DNA of 22,099 bases, from positions 1 to 22,099 of the IMG/VR virus record IMGVR_UViG_3300047358_000105; one strand, 5' to 3'. The notes beneath the pieces were generated by a model. That model did no database searches. It was not told where the DNA came from and saw nothing but the letters and a program-made list of their open reading frames with translations. The translations under genes were made by a program, and so were the position numbers. The number at the start of each line of letters is the position of its first letter. The first letter of the stretch is position 1. This document shows, piece by piece, positions 1-6,130 of this stretch. This stretch comes from a virus.

Positions 1-878
1 CGATTAGCTGTTTGGTTAACATTATAAAAGACAACGCCAGAGTACAAAAGATCGGAGTTAATTGTACCGCTAGTAGTATTACCAATTGGTACAAACTCAA
101 TAACTTCGTTTATTTTTAAACTACCAGTAATATCTGCCCCAGTAGCCGTAACCGCACCAGTGACATCTAGCGGTTTATTCATCGTCCACTTGTCACCGCT
201 GTTGGCATAGTTAAATGTGGCTGAAGCACCGTCTACGCTTATCCCAGCGCCATTAGCTGCTGCTGCGTCTGCTGCGCCTTTTGCTACTGTGATGTTCAAA
301 TCATCAACATCTAAGGTTGTACTATTGATAGTCGTGGTGGTCCCGTTAATGATTAGAGAGCCAGTGACCGTAAGGTCACCACCCAAGTTTACATTACCAG
401 ATGTGTCTTCGTGCAGTAGGTTGTACCAATTAGAATTATGGCTAAATACAGCCCTTCCATTTGAATGGGTATGGGCAAAAAGGCCGTGGTATGTACTCGC
501 GCTCGGCAAGTCACCTGGCGTAGCATACATGTTGGCGTAGAGCACTTTACCAGTGGTCGTAATGTTGTTTGACCCCATGTCTATTGCGCCAGTAAACGTA
601 GCGCCAGTTAAAGCTGCGTAGCCAGATCCAGCTGCCTGGACAGCTGCTACTTGTGTAGTCCCAGCTGAATTAACCGCCGCGACTTGCGTTGTCCCAGCTG
701 TATTTACATTTGATACCTGGGTAGTACCCTCGGTTTGAACCGCTGCAACTGTTATGGATGGGTTAAGTGCTTCTACAGATTTGGACAGAAGTAAGAACTC
801 CTGACCATCAGTAGTGCCTGTGGTATTGTTTAGTTTAGTCTGTAAGTTCGACTCAAAGGTCGTCAGTGTTACTGTCAT
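1..878 (-). CDS. Tail fibre-like structural protein, 3' end beyond the window
   Basis: The frame is open from ATG at 878 to the left edge, giving 292 complete codons of a longer protein. It probably forms part of a tail fibre. Residues 51-83 are three tandem 11-residue repeats of the form GTTQVxxVxxA, a shaft-like pattern. Residues ~90-115 (ALTGATFTGAIDMGSNNIT) and ~168-185 (GDLTVTGSLIINGTTTTIN) are beta-rich fibre sequence. Residues ~198-222 contain KGAADAAAANGAGISVDGAS, a signature I know from structural proteins of marine T4-like cyanophages. The start follows the stop of the upstream fibre gene (881) by two bases, so the pair is probably co-translated. The C-terminal receptor-binding part is not visible. 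Fibre-type structural protein is fairly certain; its exact place in the virion is inference. Confidence 0.8.
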   Translation of the reverse strand, partial: MTVTLTTFESNLQTKLNNTTGTTDGQEFLLLSKSVEALNPSITVAAVQTEGTTQVSNVNTAGTTQVAAVNSAGTTQVAAVQAAGSGYAALTGATFTGAIDMGSNNITTTGKVLYANMYATPGDLPSASTYHGLFAHTHSNGRAVFSHNSNWYNLLHEDTSGNVNLGGDLTVTGSLIINGTTTTINSTTLDVDDLNITVAKGAADAAAANGAGISVDGASATFNYANSGDKWTMNKPLDVTGAVTATGADITGSLKINEVIEFVPIGNTTSGTINSDLLYSGVVFYNVNQTAN

Positions 879-880
879 AA

Positions 881-2563
881 TTATAATCCCGCTAGAGCTA
901 GAGCTTGGACACCATTAATGAGGTTGTCGGTTTGAGTTTTATTGTAGTGGTCTGCCAGTTGGAAAGTGCCAAACGACATTACGGTTATGATGTCTGAGGT
1001 TGTTGCTGAAGTAGATAACACAATCTGTGTACCAGACGTTCCTGTGTAGTCTGACGGATCTAGAAGCACCCCATTGAGCCACACGAAAGCATAAGCTGGG
1101 TCATATACAGCTGGGAAGGTCGTCAGAGATCCTGTGTAAACCCCAGCTGATGTCGTTTTGTTTGTTCCTACCAAGTAGCTAACTGATTGAGACACGCCGT
1201 TTACTGAAGATCCAGCTGCTTGCCATCCAGATGATCCATACACACGCATGATCGATGTAGACGTATCGAACCAGAGGTCGCCAGAATTAACATTTGCGCC
1301 TGTTGGGGCATTAGCTCCCACAAAGTACGTGTCGTTAAATGACGTCAGGCTGTTGATGTTTGACGCAACTGTAGACACAGCTGCTATCTGACTTCCCACG
1401 TTTGCCACGTTGGTTGCATTTGATGCCACAGTCGACAAGTCAGAAGTACTGATGCCAGCTACACTTGTGATGTCTGCACTAATAGCACCCAGGGCAGTGA
1501 CTTCCGTACTTAGGCCAGCTAGGGTGGTTACATTAGCGGCAATACCGCTGACGGATGTAACTGACGACATGTTAGAGTTGACGTTGGTGACCGCTGCTAT
1601 GTTGGTATTGACGTTAGTCAGGGCAGTCATATTGGTGTCAATGTTTGTCAAAGATGACATGTTGGAATTGACGTTAGTAACAGCTGATAAGTTTGAGTTT
1701 ACGTTGGTAACGACAGCCATATTAGAATTGAGGGTCGTAACTGCACTTAAGTTTGTACTGATGTTTGTCACTGCGCTTATATCTGACGCTACCGTCGATA
1801 CATCAGCTATGTTAGTCGCTACGATCCCAACGTCGCCACCAGTGCCAATCTGAGCAGCCAGGGCATTTACGTTTGCTATGTTGGTCGATACCGTCGATAC
1901 GTTTGTGATTCCAGAAGCTACTGTCGACACGTCGGCTATATTAGTCGCCACGATGCCTACGTCGCCGCCAGTACCAATCTGAGCAGCCAGGGCATTAATG
2001 TTGGTCAGGGACCCAGATACTGAATTGACATTTGTTATCGAGCCACCAACGAGATCTACATTAGTTGCAGATGCCGCCACTGTGTTTATATCGGCAATCT
2101 CTGGCACCAATAGATTGACGTTAGCTATAGAGCCGCCCAGGGCGTTGACGTTACTTATTGATCCACCAACCAGGTCCACGTTTGCTATTGATCCAGACAC
2201 TGTTGCGACATTGGAAAGAGCAGCTGAGACTAATGTAACTGGCTGTCCTGTGCCTAAGTTGGTTGCCACTTGATTGACGTTTGCAATGTCAGTCGAAACG
2301 GTGTTTATCGCAGTTATGTTAGCAGTTTGGGCTAAGGTCGATATAGGCGTCAAAGCGTTAGCGACATTTACTACAGACGTAATATTGCCGCCAACATTGA
2401 CGACGTTAGTATCGGTGGCGTAGTACCTGGCAGAATATAGGCCATCAGCTACAGGATCAACTAACTTAGTTGCCCAATCTTTGGATTCTTGAACGTATGA
2501 TTCAAGTGTATTAACGGTTGTATTCTGTAGACCTGAGCCTGAGTAAAATGATGTTTTTGCCAT
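881..2563 (-). CDS. Tail fibre protein with repeat-built shaft
   Basis: A 560-residue protein, most likely a trimeric tail fibre that contacts the host surface. After a short N-terminal part (MAKTSFYSGSGLQNTTVNTL), residues ~50-415 are a long array of degenerate repeats of the kind (T/S)NIxxVxT and NVNSNM. These are rich in Asn, Val, Ser and Thr with hydrophobic residues at regular spacing, as in a fibrous shaft. Within it a 43-residue unit is duplicated in tandem. Towards the C-terminus, PTGANVNSGDLWFDTS is a common phage fibre module. The segment FVWLNGVLLDPSDYT ending SFGTFQLADHYNKTQ resembles C-terminal modules of marine phage fibres. The ATG is preceded by GAGGAT, which overlaps the stop region of the adaptor gene. 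The protein ends two bases before the next fibre gene. Confidence 0.85.
   Translation of the reverse strand: MAKTSFYSGSGLQNTTVNTLESYVQESKDWATKLVDPVADGLYSARYYATDTNVVNVGGNITSVVNVANALTPISTLAQTANITAINTVSTDIANVNQVATNLGTGQPVTLVSAALSNVATVSGSIANVDLVGGSISNVNALGGSIANVNLLVPEIADINTVAASATNVDLVGGSITNVNSVSGSLTNINALAAQIGTGGDVGIVATNIADVSTVASGITNVSTVSTNIANVNALAAQIGTGGDVGIVATNIADVSTVASDISAVTNISTNLSAVTTLNSNMAVVTNVNSNLSAVTNVNSNMSSLTNIDTNMTALTNVNTNIAAVTNVNSNMSSVTSVSGIAANVTTLAGLSTEVTALGAISADITSVAGISTSDLSTVASNATNVANVGSQIAAVSTVASNINSLTSFNDTYFVGANAPTGANVNSGDLWFDTSTSIMRVYGSSGWQAAGSSVNGVSQSVSYLVGTNKTTSAGVYTGSLTTFPAVYDPAYAFVWLNGVLLDPSDYTGTSGTQIVLSTSATTSDIITVMSFGTFQLADHYNKTQTDNLINGVQALALAGL
1788..2002. repeat. Tandem duplication with 129-base period inside the fibre gene
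   Basis: Bases 1788-1873 match 1917-2002 with about ten differences. The offset is 129 bases, or 43 codons. Both copies encode the same ~28-residue stretch (NALAAQIGTGGDVGIVATN and following IADVSTVAS). Nearly all base differences are therefore silent. This is an in-frame duplication of a shaft unit, old enough to have collected silent changes while its protein sequence was kept. Confidence 0.85.
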
Positions 2564-2574
2564 TATTCAGATCC

Positions 2575-3183
2575 TCAGTCGTTATATGTTGCAATAGGCT
2601 GCATAGCCTGGACTGTGCCAGATACCTCCGCATCGTTAGCTTGCTCCTGTAGTTCGGCTATGAATGTTACAAAGCGCTGCTCGAACAGTTGCCCACGTTC
2701 GTCTAAGAAGTAGTCAGCTGCATAACTAAGTGCGCCGTATGCAATCAAATCAGACGCAATCAATGACAGATCATTTGTGGAAGTTTCAGTCGCTAGATCT
2801 GCAAATTGACCATAGTAATTTACCGTTACAGAGCCAGATGACGGATATGGATATACCCGTATGTTTTCGCCTTCACGAACGAAGAACCTGGGTGTCCCAG
2901 CTTCCCCTGGCTGGGAGATTTCAACATACTTCGATAGAGGTACTTTGGTTAAATTAGTATTGGCATAATAAATGTCGATTATCTCTAAGAAGTCGGAAGG
3001 GATAATTAAAGTCGTTGTGCTCCCGTTAATGTTATAAGTTTGTGTCTTTTCCATTGGTGGTATGCGTAAGACACGCTGCGCTCGAGCAATAGATTGATCG
3101 ATAAAGGTATCAGCCAGGGTATTGCTACAGTCCGTCCTATTTAGAAGGGCCAGGAAGTGCGCCCTGAGTTCACCTTTGTTCAT
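2575..3183 (-). CDS. Head-tail adaptor (connector) protein
   Basis: A 202-residue protein that I place among the adaptor proteins that form a ring under the portal and join it to the tail in short-tailed phages. It starts with a helical segment (MNKGELRAHFLALLNRTDCS, then FIDQSIARAQRVLR). The segments LIIPSDFLEIIDIYY and PLSKYVEIS are typical of phage adaptors, as is RVYPYPSSGSVTVNYYGQF. The helical C-terminal part (LIAYGALSYAADYFLDERG, then AELQEQANDAEVSG) also fits. Length and position near the head genes agree. The ATG lies two bases after the stop of the 53-residue gene, with AGG in TAGGTAGAA as a weak ribosome-binding site. Adaptor is likely from pattern; no structure or search supports it here. 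Confidence 0.75.
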   Translation of the reverse strand: MNKGELRAHFLALLNRTDCSNTLADTFIDQSIARAQRVLRIPPMEKTQTYNINGSTTTLIIPSDFLEIIDIYYANTNLTKVPLSKYVEISQPGEAGTPRFFVREGENIRVYPYPSSGSVTVNYYGQFADLATETSTNDLSLIASDLIAYGALSYAADYFLDERGQLFEQRFVTFIAELQEQANDAEVSGTVQAMQPIATYND

Positions 3184-3185
3184 TT

Positions 3186-3347
3186 CTACCTAACTTTCTT
3201 TCTTGCTGCCATGTTGTCGACCAGGTTTGGATATGGACGGCCAGCTGCTTTAGCTCTAGCCTTTGCCGATGATACTTGTGATGGTGTCATCTTCTTGCGC
3301 TGGCTTTTAGGCTTTGGGTTTTTCTTATTCCAAGGAGGGGTAGCCAT
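3186..3347 (-). CDS. Small basic protein of 53 residues
   Basis: This short gene fills the gap between the 101-residue protein and the adaptor, three bases after one stop and two bases before the next start. The product is strongly basic: MATPPWNKKNPKPKSQRKKM, then MTPSQVSSAKARAKAAGRPY, PNLVDN, and a Lys/Arg-rich end. It has no hydrophobic stretch. The pattern TPSQ...AKARAKAAGRPYPN is one I have seen in small phage proteins of unknown role. The gene fits exactly between its neighbours and uses ATG, which supports it as real. Binding to DNA or to an acidic head protein is plausible from charge alone; I do not assign a function. Confidence 0.75.
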   Translation of the reverse strand: MATPPWNKKNPKPKSQRKKMTPSQVSSAKARAKAAGRPYPNLVDNMAARKKVR

Positions 3348-3350
3348 CAG

Positions 3351-3656
3351 TTAAATCCTCTTTTCGGTTGCTAAAAAGTAGTCGAGGTTTTCGTTTTTAA
3401 GCCGTTTTACTATTTCTGAGCCTGATGCTTCCCAAAGGTTAAATCCTTCGCGCATCCACTTCTCTGCCACTACAGTAGGTATTGAGGCTACACGTAAGAA
3501 ATCTCCTGAGGGGACATTGCTCGTTTGATTTCGGGTGTCTTTTAGATCATCTAAGAAAGCTTTTGATATGTTCTGCGAGTGCTCTCGCATCACTCGATCA
3601 TTGTCTTGGATGAAGTTGACATCAGGGTCTATTAGATTGACCTTATTCTTATCCAT
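3351..3656 (-). CDS. Conserved phage head-region protein, function unknown, 101 residues
   Basis: A soluble protein of 101 residues directly downstream of the major capsid gene. The open frame reaches back to a GTG at 3689, but that lies in the terminator stem. The ATG at 3656 has a clear ribosome-binding site (AAGGAGA) seven bases upstream and is the better start. The middle (GDFLRVASIPTVVAEKWMRE) and end (IVKRLKNENLDYFLATEKRI) match a short protein often found beside capsid genes in phages, whose role I do not know. No membrane segment or signal peptide is visible. A capsid-associated or head-completion role is suggested only by position. Its transcription should depend on read-through of the terminator at 3676-3745, which would lower its level relative to capsid protein. 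Confidence 0.8.
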   Translation of the reverse strand: MDKNKVNLIDPDVNFIQDNDRVMREHSQNISKAFLDDLKDTRNQTSNVPSGDFLRVASIPTVVAEKWMREGFNLWEASGSEIVKRLKNENLDYFLATEKRI

Positions 3657-3675
3657 TATTGTCTCCTTGATAAAT

Positions 3676-3745
3676 AAAAAGAGACCCACCCAAGTCGCCA
3701 GGTAAGGAGAGCAGAAACCTGGTTAAAGTGACGAGGGTGGGCCTC
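3676..3745 (-). terminator. Intrinsic terminator after the major capsid gene
   Basis: On the minus strand GAGGCCCACCC (3745-3735) pairs with GGGTGGGTCTC (3691-3681). That gives 11 base pairs with one G-U pair, followed at once by TTTTT (3680-3676). Inside the long loop a second stem, CCAGGT (3722-3717) with ACCTGG (3703-3698), gives a stacked two-part hairpin. It begins ~14 bases after the capsid stop codon and ends just before the ribosome-binding site of the next gene. The GC-rich stem plus T-run is a textbook rho-independent terminator, here probably partial because co-directional structural genes follow. Confidence 0.85.
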
Positions 3746-3758
3746 ATCTCGTTAGGTC

Positions 3759-4646
3759 TTATGAAAGACCTGTGATCTTGACTGAATCGCCAAAGTTCAT
3801 GTGCTTACATGAATATTCGCCGACGATACTGTGCTTGTCAGAGTCGCCTGTGGCTGCAAGCAGCGTTCTAGCGAACGGACGTAGTACCGCTGTTTTAAAC
3901 ATAGACGGGTCAACTAGCAGAGCATGGTCTGTTGCTAACTCGCGGTTCAAAACACATCTATATTCACCGTAGGGCGACACATATAAATCGATTGCATTAA
4001 CGAGGGTTTTACCCTGTGCAATCTCACGGTTACGACCAGCTGAACCAGCGAAACCAGCAACGATTTGAGCGTCACCTGGTTTGATCATAAACGTGTTTAC
4101 GTCTGAGCCGTTTGTATACGCAGTTTCACCAGCTGTAAGAAGCTTTGCTTCTGTCAGTGGATCGGTTGCGTTTGAACCAGCGTCGACAGCTGTTGAGATC
4201 TGATTAAGCAAAGATGCCATTTTACGGGCAGCTGAACCTGATCCTGTTACGGCTGCTTGATCACGACCAACGAAAGAAGCTTCAACGTCTTTCTTGATAG
4301 CTTTTAGAGCTTTAGAAAGTTGATGGGCTGTTTCTTTAGCACGACCATATGTGGCAATAGCGTCTGCCGTTTTTGAGACCTGAAAACTCTCTTCCATGAT
4401 CTGGGTTGTGTTTGAACGCATTGTAGTAGCGACGAGAGTTGCCATTGTCGCGTCGGCTCCTTCGACGATTGCGTTATCTGCGCTGGAGCTTCTAATGGCG
4501 TCCTCTTGCCATTCAAATACTCGAGCTTGTACTTTCTCTGTTTTCATCAGAGTAAACATGGGCGTAGAAAGTGGACTAATGTCTGAGATGATATCTGAAA
4601 CGTCCTCTTTCCGTCCCACTTGGTCATAGGTTGTGTAAACCGTCAT
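3759..4646 (-). CDS. Major capsid protein (DUF5309/SU10-like)
   Basis: This 295-residue protein is the main shell protein of the head. It begins MTVYTTYDQVGRKEDVSDII, then SPLSTPMFTLMKTEKVQARVFEWQED. This opening with 'SPLxTPM...' and 'FEWQxD' is typical of the DUF5309 family, which includes the SU10/phiEco32-type major capsid proteins with an HK97-like fold. Later parts also fit: QIMEESFQVSKTADAIATYG, a helical segment ~100-125, NTFMIKPGDAQIVAGFAGS, and a C-terminal beta region with DPSMFKTAVLRPFARTLLA. Length is near the usual ~300-350. The gene follows the scaffold by 35 bases, with AAGG as ribosome-binding site, and is followed by a strong terminator. Both suit a highly expressed gene. 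There is no sign of a cleaved pro-peptide. Confidence 0.92.
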   Translation of the reverse strand: MTVYTTYDQVGRKEDVSDIISDISPLSTPMFTLMKTEKVQARVFEWQEDAIRSSSADNAIVEGADATMATLVATTMRSNTTQIMEESFQVSKTADAIATYGRAKETAHQLSKALKAIKKDVEASFVGRDQAAVTGSGSAARKMASLLNQISTAVDAGSNATDPLTEAKLLTAGETAYTNGSDVNTFMIKPGDAQIVAGFAGSAGRNREIAQGKTLVNAIDLYVSPYGEYRCVLNRELATDHALLVDPSMFKTAVLRPFARTLLAATGDSDKHSIVGEYSCKHMNFGDSVKITGLS

Positions 4647-4681
4647 GGTAAAGTTACCTTTTTCTAGATTTGGTTATTGAA

Positions 4682-5746
4682 CTAACGCTCCCAACGCGCC
4701 ATTAAGGCTTCAGTCACATCATCCATATCCGTACTACTTCGCAGACGTTCTCTAGCTTTCTGTTGTTTAGCTCTTTGATCGTCAGATCTTGTAGACGGGG
4801 ACTTTTTAGCTTTCAGAACTCGACCTTTTGACTGCTTGGTCTTAATGACTTTAGCTTTTGCCTTCTTTGTTTCGGCTGTAGCTTTAGTCTGATCATACAG
4901 TCTGGCTTTGTTGAGTATCTTGATGACTTGAGGGTCAACATATTGATCTACTTGTTCTTGAGGTAATCCCTGGCTGACTGCGTAGTTACGAATGTCATTG
5001 TACAATTCGTCACCCCAATCGGGCAGATCATTCCTCAAGACCTTGATGCATTCTGTGGCTGCTTCTTGCACTTGCTTTTGTTGTTGTGCTTGAGCGTCCT
5101 TGTAAAATGCAGAAGATTCTTCTTGTAGAAACTTTAGATCTTTTTCAGCTTCCTGAGATTCACGACGGAATGCAGCAAAATCCTCAGTGGACATCTGTCG
5201 ACTAGCGACAAGCATGTCTACTTCGGCGTAGGGCTTCATCCGCGCTTCTGCTCTTTCGAGAAGCTTCTGATAGCTTATGTGTGCCTTACCGAGGGCATCC
5301 TCGGCTTCCTTGCGTTTGGCAGCAACTTCTTGAGACTTACGGGTCAATGATGCTTCTTGTCCATGAAGACGTTTGAGATCTTTTAAGGATGCCTGTTTGA
5401 CTTCTCCGTCCACCGAGATTTCAACCATAGTATCATCAGATAACAAAACTTCCGTTTCATCATCTTCTTCTTCTGTTTCTGGTTCATCCTGGTCTTCAGT
5501 GTCATCGTTATCAGGGTCCTCGTCAGTTTCTTCTACTTCCTCGTAGTCCTGTTCTTCATCATCTTGTGTATCTGATGTGTCCTCTTCAGTCTCTTCATTT
5601 GAGGGTTCATCAGTCGCCTCTAGTTCTTCGTTATTTGCTGATAGGTCTTCACCGTCAGCCCAACGATCTAGAATGGCATCCGCTGCATCTGACAAGTCGT
5701 CGTATGCAGTGGGTTGAGTAGCTTCTCTGTTTTGGACGTTTGACAT
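4682..5746 (-). CDS. Capsid scaffold protein
   Basis: A 354-residue protein between portal and capsid genes, the usual place for a scaffold that guides shell assembly and then leaves. Residues ~38-105 are extremely acidic (runs such as EETEEDTSDTQDDEEQDYEE). Residues ~108-126 carry an 'EISVDGEVKQASLKDLKRLH' element followed by LTRKSQEVAAKRKEAED, a pattern common in phage scaffolds. Residues ~135-235 are strongly helical and probably coiled coil. Residues ~286-336 are very basic (KKAKAKVIKTKQSKGRVLKA). An acidic N-part, helical middle and basic C-terminal tail that could bind coat protein match scaffold design. A short DxxDxxxAxxxRW motif occurs near both ends (17-29 and 340-352). The start lies four bases after the stop of the 86-residue gene. 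No protease domain is visible. Confidence 0.85.
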   Translation of the reverse strand: MSNVQNREATQPTAYDDLSDAADAILDRWADGEDLSANNEELEATDEPSNEETEEDTSDTQDDEEQDYEEVEETDEDPDNDDTEDQDEPETEEEDDETEVLLSDDTMVEISVDGEVKQASLKDLKRLHGQEASLTRKSQEVAAKRKEAEDALGKAHISYQKLLERAEARMKPYAEVDMLVASRQMSTEDFAAFRRESQEAEKDLKFLQEESSAFYKDAQAQQQKQVQEAATECIKVLRNDLPDWGDELYNDIRNYAVSQGLPQEQVDQYVDPQVIKILNKARLYDQTKATAETKKAKAKVIKTKQSKGRVLKAKKSPSTRSDDQRAKQQKARERLRSSTDMDDVTEALMARWER

Positions 5747-5750
5747 GGTC

Positions 5751-6011
5751 CTATGCTTCCTCTTCGCTGTTGTCGCGCTTGGCTAGTACTTCGTCTCTGA
5801 CTGATACTTGCTGCTTCAATGTGTTCACCACGTCTACAAGTGCGCGATAGTGGTAGTAGTAGATCGAGCGCTCTTTAGATTGCTCGGGAGTTGAGTTGAC
5901 AAAGTTCTGGAATGTTTGCTCCACCAACTTATTTACAACTCGGTTAAATGGCTCGGACTTCAGTAATGTGTCTGCGTCGTTGCCGTGGTTAATGAGTTCT
6001 TGCTCATCCAT
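5751..6011 (-). CDS. Small conserved head-module protein, 86 residues, function unknown
   Basis: The product begins MDEQELINHGNDADTLLKSE and continues FNRVVNKLVEQTFQNFVNS, then YYYHYRALVDVVNTLKQQVS and an acidic end. It is predicted to be mostly helical and soluble. I recognise the pattern 'FNxxVxxLxxQ...YYxYRALxDVVxTLxQ' as that of a small protein often seen between portal and scaffold genes in phages, without a known role. AAGGAGAGC lies upstream of ATG at a good distance. It sits between the 18-residue peptide and the scaffold, and ends four bases before the scaffold start, so it is likely co-translated. A role in head assembly is inferred from position only. Confidence 0.8.
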   Translation of the reverse strand: MDEQELINHGNDADTLLKSEPFNRVVNKLVEQTFQNFVNSTPEQSKERSIYYYHYRALVDVVNTLKQQVSVRDEVLAKRDNSEEEA

Positions 6012-6035
6012 GTTTTTGCTCTCCTTAATGAATAG

Positions 6036-6092
6036 TTACTTTTTAGGTGGGCGTCCTTTTTTGGACCCATATGTGCCAGGACCTTTCGGCAT
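6036..6092 (-). CDS. 18-residue basic peptide (AT-hook-like)
   Basis: A very short gene in the 119-base gap between portal and the 86-residue protein. It encodes MPKGPGTYGSKKGRPPKK. A strong ribosome-binding site, AGAGGAGTG, lies a proper distance before ATG, and the next gene starts 24 bases after its stop. The peptide has six Lys, one Arg and four Pro. Its end, KKGRPPKK, resembles the GRP core of AT-hook DNA-binding motifs. Peptides of this form (MPKGxGTYGSKxGRPPKK) are familiar to me from marine phage structural regions, generally without known function. The good translation signal and familiar sequence make it likely real. DNA binding is inference from charge and motif. Confidence 0.7.
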   Translation of the reverse strand: MPKGPGTYGSKKGRPPKK

Positions 6093-6130
6093 AGGTTCAC
6101 TCCTCTGTTTGTGATTGTGGGCGGCTATAC

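Noticed and set aside
217-540. Plus-strand open frame of 107 codons
   Set aside because: Antisense to the partial fibre gene, whose frame carries recognised fibre motifs.
1410-2273. Plus-strand open frames of 147 and 91 codons opposite the fibre repeats
   Set aside because: Repetitive antisense shadows of the fibre shaft; the minus-strand frame has the clear fibre modules and start signal.
3657-3689. GTG start extending the 101-residue protein by 11 residues
   Set aside because: It lies in the terminator stem and T-run; ATG 3656 has a strong AAGGAGA site.
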